DNA from: Coriobacteriales bacterium
GTDB lineage: Bacteria > Actinomycetota > Coriobacteriia > Coriobacteriales > UBA8131
DNA length: 5,009 nucleotides
Assembly: GCA_031256575.1 (NCBI GenBank)
Contig: JAIRQI010000048.1
Location: 1 to 5,009, forward strand
Reading direction: 5' to 3'
Made by a program: the position numbers and the translations under genes. A model generated the notes under the pieces. That model worked only from the letters and a program-made list of their open reading frames with translations, was not told the DNA's origin and did no database searches. This document shows, in pieces, positions 1-5,009 of the stretch. Numbering within the stretch: the first letter of the stretch is position 1; every line of letters begins with the position of its first letter.

Positions 1-18
1 TAGGTAACTTGGCAACGC

Positions 19-107
19 GGAGGGCTAGCGAAGTGGTCATAACGCGGCGGTCTTGAAAACCGTTTGTCCGAAAGGGCACGGGGGTTCGAATCCCTCGCCC
101 TCCGCCA
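19..107 (+). tRNA. tRNA-Ser (anticodon UGA), CCA encoded
   Basis: This is a complete type II (long variable arm) tRNA that decodes the serine codon UCA. The acceptor stem pairs 19-25 (GGAGGGC) with 97-103 (GCCCTCC), and is followed by discriminator G104 and an encoded CCA at 105-107. A short D stem pairs 28-30 with 43-45. The anticodon stem pairs 47-51 with 59-63 around the loop CTTGAAA, and the anticodon TGA is at 54-56. The variable arm is a 5-bp hairpin (65-69 with 74-78, loop GAAA), which is diagnostic of the Ser/Leu/Tyr class. The T stem pairs 80-84 with 92-96 around the loop TTCGAAT. All stems are intact, so it is probably functional. Only 18 bases precede it, so no promoter can be assessed. 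Confidence 0.97.
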
Positions 108-308
108 TAACAGTCATAATAGGCACTTTATTCAGCCATGGTCTGGCTCCTTTCCATCTTTTGGTGTAGATTACCAACCTTGCCCTTGTATTGAGGTAGT
201 GTCTCGTTGCCCGCTTCCTTAAGCCAATTTAGTCATTCAAGGATTTCCGATTTCTTATGCATGAGGAGTTTGCTGCTTGCCAAAAATAAAGCGGTTGGTG
301 ACTGAAAA

Positions 309-440
309 GCATCCAAATCGGCATTTTTTGTTCAGGTGAGAAGACCATGGTTTCATCCTCATACCTGTTGACCTGCACTTTTGTAAAACTCTTTGAGTCT
401 TCTTCATAAGTTCGCAGTGGAAAAATGCCGATTTGGATGC
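309..440. repeat. Perfect 20-bp inverted repeat bounding a 132-bp segment (MITE-like)
   Basis: Positions 309-328 (GCATCCAAATCGGCATTTTT) are the exact reverse complement of 421-440. The arms enclose 92 bases. Inside them a second, shorter complementarity (339-345 AGAAGAC with 397-403 GTCTTCT) could extend a folded structure. The outer flanks both carry AAA (306-308 and 441-443), which might be a 3-bp target duplication but is too short to be conclusive. No transposase is encoded inside. A non-autonomous miniature transposable element is the simplest reading. A transcribed long stem-loop is the alternative. Confidence 0.6.
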
Positions 441-800
441 AAACGATCCATCAACTGCTTTTATTCTGGCAACCTTCAAGCCACAAGGATTTACTGGGTT
501 AATTATCGATACCGTTCAGGGTCGTCGAGGCTACTCCTACTGCTGCCATCTCCAGGCAGAAGGGGCAGGTGGTCTTGCCTCGAGGTACCGAGGCACAGCC
601 GATACTCTGAGCATCAACTGGTTTACCGACCAATCGCTCCCGCCATTCGTCGTATCAGATTATTACGATAAACACTAATATATACGCAGCGATATATCGT
701 CTATCGTACTTTCGTTCATGAGGGTCATGAGGTGGTCTTGTTCTTACTTTTGGTGGTGTTCTGCTCCTGATAACGCTTCGCATTAACCTGGAGACAAGCT

Positions 801-828
801 TTGACATGCTAGGTGCAACGATTGTTAT
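801..828 (+). promoter_or_regulatory. Candidate sigma-70-type promoter for the LysE-family gene
   Basis: A perfect -35 hexamer TTGACA (801-806) is followed after 16 bases by TGTTAT (823-828), which matches four of six bases of the -10 consensus. Transcription would begin near 835, leaving a very short leader ending in TAGGT before the gene. The position and spacing are sensible, but the -10 is imperfect and there is no experimental support. Confidence 0.4.
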
Positions 829-845
829 CGAGTCATTAGCTAGGT

Positions 846-1466
846 ATGAATATGATTGACTACTTGGCTGGGTTGTTGCTTGGGCTGGGGTTGATACTTC
901 CTATTGGCTCCCAGAATATCTACGTTCTCAAGTCAGCAATCCGCATCAAACTACCCCGTTCTTTGGTCATTGGCCTGGTGGCTGCTGCTTGCGATACCTT
1001 GTTGATTGTCATTGGAGCTTTGGGAGCTTCTGCAGCGTTGATGGCTGTTCCGGTACTCCGTCCGGCTTTGCTGATAGCCGGTGCATGTTTGTTGTTCTAC
1101 TTGGGAGTCCGAGCTCTACGCTTACCTGTACCTGATGAGGATGAAAACTCGGGAGAAGAAAACCTGGCGAAGGCCGTGCTAGCTACTGTATCAGCGTCGC
1201 TCATCAACCCTCATGCCATCATCGATACCGTTGGTGTTATTGGCCTGGCTATCAGCTCCGCCACTGAAGGAGCGATGGCATTCGGGCTAGGAGCAATCTC
1301 TGCATCGCTTGTCTGGTTTCTATTCTTAACTCTAGCAGGGTCACTGTTGGCTGCCAGGCTTACTCCGAAAGCCCGACAGTGGATTGACCGCGTCTCTGGT
1401 TTGATTTTGCTTGTCTTTGGTTTGCGTTTGGCCTGGGAAGCTTTTAGGTTGTTTTGGCCGACCTGA
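846..1466 (+). CDS. LysE/ArgO-family amino-acid exporter
   Basis: This is an inner-membrane protein of the LysE superfamily, which exports basic amino acids such as lysine or arginine using the membrane potential. At 206 residues it has the family's usual length. Family hallmarks are visible: GLGLILPIGSQN at residues 13-24 in the first membrane helix, ACDTLLIVIGALG at 48-60, and NPHAIIDTVGVIG at 121-133, the conserved NPH..D loop. Hydrophobic stretches near 5-25, 39-61, 67-90, 110-135, 144-170 and 180-201 give about six segments. An acidic loop (DEDENSGEEN) lies at 97-106. The ATG at 846 has AGG almost touching it. The ATG at 852 (giving MIDYLAG, 204 residues) has that AGG seven bases upstream and is the better start. 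No LysG/ArgP-type regulator gene is adjacent, so the gene appears monocistronic. The exported substrate cannot be told from sequence; arginine and lysine are the prime candidates. Confidence 0.92.
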   Translation: MNMIDYLAGLLLGLGLILPIGSQNIYVLKSAIRIKLPRSLVIGLVAAACDTLLIVIGALGASAALMAVPVLRPALLIAGACLLFYLGVRALRLPVPDEDENSGEENLAKAVLATVSASLINPHAIIDTVGVIGLAISSATEGAMAFGLGAISASLVWFLFLTLAGSLLAARLTPKARQWIDRVSGLILLVFGLRLAWEAFRLFWPT

Positions 1467-1642
1467 CTATCTAACCCTCACCACTAACCGAGTCGACTAA
1501 CCAAACCTAACCAAATCGCCAACCAGACTCACTTCTCGTACTGCTTGCTTAGCTTACTTCTCCACATAGATAGCACCGACAACCAACCGGGCGGTGTAGG
1601 GAACTTCTCCACATTATTAGCTGTGCTTGCTCGCTTATGTCT
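1467..1642. other. Convergent intergenic region with repeated CTAACC motif and a 12-bp direct repeat
   Basis: This region separates the 3' ends of the exporter gene (+) and the lipoprotein gene (-). CTAACC occurs four times at 1471, 1484, 1497 and 1507. ACTTCTCCACAT occurs twice, at 1556-1567 and 1603-1614. A bidirectional terminator would be expected here, but I see only weak complementarity (CACCG at 1574-1578 with CGGTG near 1591-1596) and no clear U-tract, so none is called. Confidence 0.5.
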
Positions 1643-2278
1643 TCAGTGAGCGCTTTTGTAAGCATCGTCAAAGGTTTTTCCACCATATGAATACTGGTAG
1701 GAATTGCCGTTGCCGTGGTTGGCAATCTTTACGCTGACTATGCCATTCTGAGTCAAAGCGTCTAGATTTAATAATACAGACACATCCATTTCAGGACGAG
1801 CTCCAGACTGCTGGGTGGCAGGCATAGCTGAATAGTGAACAGTCAAGGTTATGTCGTACGAGCCGGTCGCTTTAACGTCTATTAAGGTGCCGTATCCCTG
1901 GCTCTCTGAATCCCAGACTCCATATACAACCATTTTGGTGTCGTTGTTCTCGATGAAGCCGATATAGAGATTCTCGCTCGTTACCCAATAGCCCGTCAGT
2001 TTGTCCCAGATGGTATTCAATGCAGAATCGTCAGGTAGAGCAGCAATGACGTTTTTCAGGTCATTGGGGTCAGTCTGATTTGATGTTGAAGGGTTCTCAT
2101 TGGTAGAGCTACCATTGTTGCTTGAATTGTTCGGGTTATCACTGCTGTTGTCAGGTCCCTGGGTATCATTGATTGGTGGGTCTGTGGTATCTGGTGGGTC
2201 AACTGCTGGGTCCTTCGTACAAGCTACCATACTTGAGGCTAGCAACAAGGCCAGTGCCAGGGCAATCAGTTTTCTCAT
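1643..2278 (-). CDS. Secreted lipoprotein of unknown function
   Basis: This is a predicted 211-residue lipoprotein. It starts with a basic MRK and a hydrophobic signal helix, followed by the lipobox M-V-A-C with the acylated cysteine at residue 20. Residues 21-73 form a low-complexity linker rich in Asp, Pro, Asn, Ser and Thr, which probably serves as a flexible surface tether. Residues 74-211 form a globular domain with alternating hydrophobic and polar residues, several aromatics (IWDKLTGYWV at 90-99) and Gly/Asn turns. This suggests a beta-rich fold, possibly lipocalin-like, but I do not recognise the family. An AGG in GCAGGT lies about 8-10 bases before the ATG. The gene runs in the same direction as pstA-pstB-phoU but is separated from phoU by about 300 bases holding a tandem-repeat array, so co-transcription is uncertain. 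A role in phosphate binding is not supported by any motif. Confidence 0.85.
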   Translation of the reverse strand: MRKLIALALALLLASSMVACTKDPAVDPPDTTDPPINDTQGPDNSSDNPNNSSNNGSSTNENPSTSNQTDPNDLKNVIAALPDDSALNTIWDKLTGYWVTSENLYIGFIENNDTKMVVYGVWDSESQGYGTLIDVKATGSYDITLTVHYSAMPATQQSGARPEMDVSVLLNLDALTQNGIVSVKIANHGNGNSYQYSYGGKTFDDAYKSAH

Positions 2279-2326
2279 AGTCCATACCTGCTTTCTTTAG
2301 AGTTCATTTGAGTCCTATGAATCCGG
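2279..2326. promoter_or_regulatory. Immediate upstream region of the lipoprotein gene
   Basis: Read on the minus strand, this segment contains a purine-rich run (AAAGAAAGCAGG) ahead of the lipoprotein start, which probably includes the ribosome-binding site. I see no convincing -35/-10 pair in it. A TAAAAT hexamer farther upstream (2486-2491, minus strand) is the best -10-like match. It would place the 17-bp repeats inside a transcribed leader. Confidence 0.3.
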
Positions 2327-2461
2327 CGGAGCATTTTGCTTATCGAGTATTTTGCTTCTCGAGCATTTTGCTACGTCGAGCATCCTGCTGCGTCGAGCAT
2401 TTTGCTACGTCGAGTATCCTGCTACGTCGAGCATCTTGCTACGTCGAGTATCCTGCTACGT
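2327..2461. repeat. Tandem array of about eight 17-bp repeats
   Basis: The unit is CGAGYATYYTGCTACGT (Y is C or T). Six regular 17-bp copies run without gaps at 2360, 2377, 2394, 2411, 2428 and 2445. Two more degenerate copies precede them (2327-2343 and the 16-base 2344-2359), and a decayed fragment follows from 2462. Copies vary mainly at the AGCAT/AGTAT and TTTTG/TCCTG positions, and the two variants partly alternate. Adjacent copies create an imperfect dyad TGCT...AGCA around the ACGTCG core. The array lies upstream of the lipoprotein gene and downstream of phoU. It has no spacers, so it is not a CRISPR. It could be a variable-number tandem repeat or a set of iterated protein-binding sites. 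Confidence 0.92.
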
Positions 2462-2581
2462 CGGCTGATTTGTTTGCTTCGTGTGATTTTACCTTCTAAT
2501 CATCAAACATGAATATTTGTTTGCCTAGCTGTCAGATAATCTACAGGTATGCTCATATATAGCTTGAGCAACGATGATTTG
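2462..2581. other. AT-rich spacer between repeat array and phoU end
   Basis: This 120-base segment lies downstream of phoU. It contains two small hairpins: CAAACA (2504-2509) with TGTTTG (2518-2523), and TGCTCA (2550-2555) with TGAGCA (2565-2570). Neither is followed on the minus strand by a U-run, so neither qualifies as a standard intrinsic terminator for phoU. A TAAAAT (minus strand, 2486-2491) is a possible -10 for the lipoprotein gene, with a poor -35. Confidence 0.35.
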
Positions 2582-3238
2582 CTAGATAATCCGTCTTTTC
2601 TTGTGAACTCCTGTTTGTGCGAAGATAGCCCACTCAGCGATGTTGGTGGCGTGGTCACCGATACGTTCAAAATACTTGGCAATCACCAGGTAATCGACAG
2701 CTAGGTCGGCATCTTGGGCATTGGTCCGAATCATCGTGAAGATGTAGTCTTTAATCACCTGAAAAAGCCTGTCTACCTCATCGTCTTGATAAATGACAGC
2801 TTCTGCTAATTGGATGTCTTGTTTGATGAAGGCATCGATGCAATCAATGACCATCTTCTGGGTCAATTCTGCCATCTTGAAGATGTATGGAGAATCTTGA
2901 TGTCGTGGCATTTTTGCTAACAGAATCGATATCTCCGAGATATCTGCAGCCTGGTCACCTATTCGTTCTAAGTCGGTGAGTACCTTTAGTATTGACGATA
3001 TATAGCGTAGGTCACTAGCTACTGGATGATGCAGCAGTAGTATCTGCAGGCAGAAAGACTCGATTTGCTTCTCCAGGCTGTCGATTTCGTCATCAGCCTT
3101 GATAATCTGCTCAGCCAATTTGATGTCCTGGTCCCTCAAAGCTCGACTGGCATCGGCAATCGACTGCTCAACAAAGCTAGCCATCCGGGTCAGTGTCTGA
3201 TTCAGTTCATCCAACTGTTCAGAAAATCGCAAAGCCAT
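2582..3238 (-). CDS. phoU: Phosphate signalling protein PhoU
   Basis: PhoU is a cytoplasmic, metal-binding, all-helical protein. It links the Pst transporter to the Pho sensor kinase and represses the Pho response when phosphate is plentiful. The 218-residue length is typical. The internal duplication of two three-helix repeats is evident, with the metal-cluster motif appearing twice: ERIGDQAADI at residues 91-100 and ERIGDHATNI at 191-200. The N-terminal helix (FSEQLDELNQTLTRMASFVEQSI) matches the family pattern. The C-terminus ends in a basic KKRRII tail. The start is well supported by AGGGAG on the minus strand (3246-3251), seven bases before the ATG. The gene follows pstB with a 129-base gap, and this order is classical for pst operons. 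The gap leaves room for an internal promoter or processing site. Confidence 0.96.
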   Translation of the reverse strand: MALRFSEQLDELNQTLTRMASFVEQSIADASRALRDQDIKLAEQIIKADDEIDSLEKQIESFCLQILLLHHPVASDLRYISSILKVLTDLERIGDQAADISEISILLAKMPRHQDSPYIFKMAELTQKMVIDCIDAFIKQDIQLAEAVIYQDDEVDRLFQVIKDYIFTMIRTNAQDADLAVDYLVIAKYFERIGDHATNIAEWAIFAQTGVHKKRRII

Positions 3239-3245
3239 TAGTCTG

Positions 3246-3251
3246 CTCCCT
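3246..3251 (-). promoter_or_regulatory. Ribosome-binding site of phoU
   Basis: AGGGAG on the minus strand lies seven bases upstream of the phoU ATG. It is a strong Shine-Dalgarno match at ideal spacing, and it confirms the start at 3238. An in-frame stop lies upstream with no intervening start codon. Confidence 0.75.
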
Positions 3252-3259
3252 AGTTCTTT

Positions 3260-3301
3260 GTGCCTCTCTGCTGCTCAAATCATCGTACCTCTCTGCTGCC
3301 C
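3260..3301. repeat. Pair of 17-bp direct repeats in the pstB-phoU gap
   Basis: GTGCCTCTCTGCTGCTC (3260-3276) and GTACCTCTCTGCTGCCC (3285-3301) match at 15 of 17 positions and are offset by 25 bases. On the minus (transcribed) strand each reads as a purine-rich CAGCAGAGAGG. A weak promoter-like pair, TTGAGG (3306-3311) and TACGAT (3282-3287) with an 18-base spacer on the minus strand, overlaps them. The repeats could be a local duplication or operator half-sites ahead of phoU. Confidence 0.5.
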
Positions 3302-3367
3302 TAGCCCTCAACTTCTCGGTTCCTTGTATCCTCTCAGACCTTCTCAACACCAATAGTCCTCGCCAGC

Positions 3368-4171
3368 TCAGCCAAACCTACCGGTGATGTAGTCACTGGT
3401 CCGCTGGTCTTGCGGGTTGGCGAAAACCTCAGCACTTATCCCCTCTTCGATGAGCTTGCCCATCAACATGAAAGCCACCCGGTCGGAGATACGCCCAGCT
3501 TGTTGGACATTGTGCGGAGCTACAACAATTGTGAAGCGTTTTTTTAGCTGTATCAACGACTCTTCGATGCGTGCCGTTGATATCGGGTCCAGGCCAGAGC
3601 AGGGCCGGTCTAGCAGTATCACTTCCGGTTGTAGCGCTAGGACCCGTGCTATACAGAGGCGTTGCTGCTGGCCACCCGAAAGACTCATGGCCGGGGTGTG
3701 TAGGCGGTCCTTCGTCTCGTCCCATAATGCGGCCATGCTCAATGCCTCTTCGACGATGTCTGCAATCTCAGCTTTTCGCTTCTTCTTCTTCAAGCGTGGG
3801 CCATAGGCGATGTTGTCAAAGATTGACATCGGCAGCGGAGTCGGTACATCAAAGACCATCCCGACCCGGCGGCGCAGCTCGGTCACACTGACATCCGAAT
3901 CGAAAATGCTTCTTTGATTCAGATATATCTCACCTTGCAGACGAGCTTTCGGATTCATCTCATAAAGCCGGTTGATTGAGCGCAAGGTGGTTGTGATTCC
4001 GCTGTTAGCTGGGCCAAAGACCGATAGTATCTGGTTTGCTTGGATGTTCAGGTTCAAATCAAAGATAACCTGCTTGTTTGCATAAAAGAAGTCGAGGTTC
4101 TTGATGATGACCATATCTTGCGGGCTCTTCAGGCTCTGCTCGCTTCTCTGCGCATCCATCAAAGCACTCAT
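3368..4171 (-). CDS. pstB: PstB-family phosphate ABC transporter ATP-binding subunit with degenerate ATPase motifs
   Basis: In the Pst system PstB is the cytoplasmic nucleotide-binding subunit that powers PstC-PstA. The 267-residue length and full-length collinearity with PstB are clear: A-loop Tyr30 region, PLPMSIFDNIAYGPR at 112-126, signature LSGGQQQRLCIAR at 164-176, D-loop SGLDP at 192-196, switch His220 and the typical C-terminus DYITGRFG. Key catalytic positions are altered. Walker A reads GPANSGITT (53-61), with Ile59 where lysine is required. The Q-loop position is Asp108 instead of Gln. Walker B VILLD (184-188) is followed by Arg189 instead of the catalytic Glu. The codons (ATC, GAT, CGG) are each more than one change from Lys, Gln or Glu, so single sequencing errors do not explain them. 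The ATG overlaps the pstA stop as ATGA, with AAAGG four bases upstream. The protein may be a divergent or regulatory PstB, or may pair with a canonical subunit encoded elsewhere. Confidence 0.93.
   Translation of the reverse strand: MSALMDAQRSEQSLKSPQDMVIIKNLDFFYANKQVIFDLNLNIQANQILSVFGPANSGITTTLRSINRLYEMNPKARLQGEIYLNQRSIFDSDVSVTELRRRVGMVFDVPTPLPMSIFDNIAYGPRLKKKKRKAEIADIVEEALSMAALWDETKDRLHTPAMSLSGGQQQRLCIARVLALQPEVILLDRPCSGLDPISTARIEESLIQLKKRFTIVVAPHNVQQAGRISDRVAFMLMGKLIEEGISAEVFANPQDQRTSDYITGRFG
4168..4171 (-). promoter_or_regulatory. ATGA stop/start overlap coupling pstA and pstB
   Basis: On the minus strand the pstB ATG shares two bases with the pstA TGA stop (ATGA). AAAGG lies within the end of pstA, four bases before the ATG. 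This indicates translational coupling, expected for subunits of one complex, and fixes the pstB start in preference to the internal Met5 or Met20. Confidence 0.8.
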
Positions 4172-5004
4172 CGGGCCTTTGCTACCAAGCGGTCGATTAG
4201 CATGTTCACCACTACATTGATTATGAAAATCAAGATGATTAGCAATGCGGCGGTCCCATAGGCATTCTCCATACTGACTCCTTCGCGAGCCAGTATGTAG
4301 AAATGCACCGCCATCGTGCGAGTTGGGGAGAAGAGCGAAGTCGGCAGGCGCAGTGCCGACCCAGCAGTCAAAACAACGGCAGCGGTCTCAGCAATACAGC
4401 GCCCGATACTCAAGATGATGCCATTGGCGATTCCGGGCAGCGCCGAGGGAAACACCGACTTGGCAATGGTCTGCCATTTGGTGCCACCTAAAGAGAAGCT
4501 GACCTCGCGATATGAGTCCGGTACGGTGATGATTGCTTCTTCAGTAGTGCGAATGATGGTCGGTAAAATCATGAAAGCCAACGTCAAGCCACCGGACAGC
4601 ACCGACCAACCGAGGTCTAGGTAGATGACAAAAAACAAAAAGCCAAACAAGCCGTAGACGATTGATGGAATGCCGGCCAGTGACTCAGCACTGAACCGGA
4701 TAATCCGCGTAAAGATGCTTTCCCGGGTGTATTCAGCCAGGTAGAATGCAGTGCCAATGCCAAAAGGGATGGCGATGAAAATCGCCACGGCAACCACCAT
4801 TAGAGTGCCAACAATTGTGGAGAAGACCCCTCCGTCGCGACCCATGTTGCGGGGATTCTCGGTCAAGAACTGCCAATCTAAAACTGGCAGGCCCTTTACC
4901 AGGATGTAGACGATGATGGCTACCAGTACCACCATCACCAAGAGGGCAGCAAACCAGATAACGATTTTCGCAATCGTTTCTGTGATGCGGGGGCTTATCC
5001 TCAT
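4168..5004 (-). CDS. pstA: Phosphate ABC transporter permease subunit PstA
   Basis: PstA is an integral inner-membrane protein that pairs with PstC to form the phosphate channel of the PstSCAB importer. At 278 residues it is close to the usual size. Six hydrophobic segments are seen near 13-36, 60-83, 105-127, 136-152, 190-213 and 247-270. The PstA/PstC signature GIPSIVYGLFG is at 111-121. The cytoplasmic coupling (EAA-type) loop is at 164-192, with E167 and the pattern SLGGTKWQTIAKSVFPSALPGI, which docks on the ATP-binding subunit. That loop is well conserved, which contrasts with the altered neighbour PstB. The start at 5004 lies five bases from the window edge, so its ribosome-binding site is out of view and a slightly longer N-terminus is possible. 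ATGAGG at the start would allow an ATGA overlap with an upstream pstC, but that is inference. Confidence 0.95.
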   Translation of the reverse strand: MRISPRITETIAKIVIWFAALLVMVVLVAIIVYILVKGLPVLDWQFLTENPRNMGRDGGVFSTIVGTLMVVAVAIFIAIPFGIGTAFYLAEYTRESIFTRIIRFSAESLAGIPSIVYGLFGFLFFVIYLDLGWSVLSGGLTLAFMILPTIIRTTEEAIITVPDSYREVSFSLGGTKWQTIAKSVFPSALPGIANGIILSIGRCIAETAAVVLTAGSALRLPTSLFSPTRTMAVHFYILAREGVSMENAYGTAALLIILIFIINVVVNMLIDRLVAKAR

Positions 5005-5009
5005 TGGCG

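Larger units (their letters stand above)
108..845. other. Gene-poor stretch between tRNA-Ser and the LysE-type exporter gene
   Basis: I see no convincing protein gene in these 738 bases. The longest open frame (433-678, +) begins at a TTG, contains no internal methionine, has no Shine-Dalgarno sequence, and gives an 81-residue product I do not recognise. The other open frames cross the inverted repeat at 309-440 and look accidental. A weak hairpin downstream of the tRNA (134-138 pairing with 144-148, then a pyrimidine-rich run) could be a poor terminator. A second small hairpin lies at 576-595 (7-bp stem, 6-base loop). The stretch could be the remnant of a decayed insertion beside a tRNA gene, but no integrase, transposase or duplicated tRNA end is visible. 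Confidence 0.6.

Noticed and set aside
80..107. Attachment site at the 3' end of tRNA-Ser
   Set aside because: No second copy of the tRNA 3' end and no integrase gene are present in the window.
134..165. Intrinsic terminator after tRNA-Ser
   Set aside because: The 5-bp stem is followed by an interrupted pyrimidine run rather than a true T-tract, so it is too weak to call as a feature.
255..479. 74-residue open frame on the minus strand
   Set aside because: It spans both arms of the inverted repeat (KCRFGC is encoded by an arm), has no ribosome-binding site and resembles no protein I know.
433..678. 81-residue open frame in the tRNA-exporter interval
   Set aside because: It starts at TTG with no Shine-Dalgarno, has no internal Met, begins inside the inverted-repeat arm and has no recognisable product.
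2327..2461. CRISPR array
   Set aside because: The repeats are directly adjacent with no unique spacers, the 17-bp unit is too short, and no cas gene is present.
2308..2499. 63-residue repetitive open frame on the plus strand
   Set aside because: It is produced by the 17-bp tandem repeats. The peptide repeat only reappears every 51 bases because the unit is not a multiple of three, and there is no ribosome-binding site.
2550..2570. Intrinsic terminator after phoU
   Set aside because: The 6-bp hairpin has a 9-base AT-rich loop and no U-run on the transcribed strand.
3417..3891. Plus-strand open frames of 106 and 129 residues opposite pstB
   Set aside because: They are antisense shadows of a well-supported conserved gene and have no start signals or family resemblance.

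Overview
The window looks bacterial, with roughly balanced base composition. It carries a tRNA with an encoded CCA end, a prokaryotic lipoprotein with a classical lipobox, Shine-Dalgarno sequences and ATGA-coupled genes. The taxon cannot be fixed from the sequence. The Asp/Pro/Asn/Ser-rich lipoprotein linker and the divergent PstB would fit a mid-GC Gram-positive or Chloroflexi-type bacterium, but this is a weak inference.

Layout from left to right. A complete tRNA-Ser(UGA) lies at 19-107 (+). About 740 bp follow with no convincing gene, but with a perfect 20-bp inverted repeat spanning 309-440. A LysE/ArgO-family amino-acid exporter gene follows on the + strand (846 or 852 to 1466), with a candidate promoter just upstream. 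A convergent intergenic region (1467-1642) carries short repeated motifs. Everything to the right is on the - strand: a secreted lipoprotein of unknown function (1643-2278), an array of 17-bp tandem repeats (2327-2461), phoU (2582-3238), pstB (3368-4171) and pstA (4168-5004). The pstC and pstS genes are expected beyond the right edge.

The pst/phoU genes form the end of a phosphate-uptake and phosphate-sensing operon. PstA is a membrane permease subunit, PstB is the cytoplasmic ABC subunit coupled to it by a 4-bp overlap, and PhoU is the signalling protein linking transporter state to the Pho two-component system.

The most striking observation is that PstB keeps the LSGGQ signature, D-loop, switch histidine and C-terminus. 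It lacks the Walker A lysine (Ile59), the Q-loop glutamine (Asp108) and the catalytic glutamate after Walker B (Arg189). As written it should be a poor or inactive ATPase, even though the operon looks intact. The 17-bp repeat array and the MITE-like inverted repeat are the other features worth following up.
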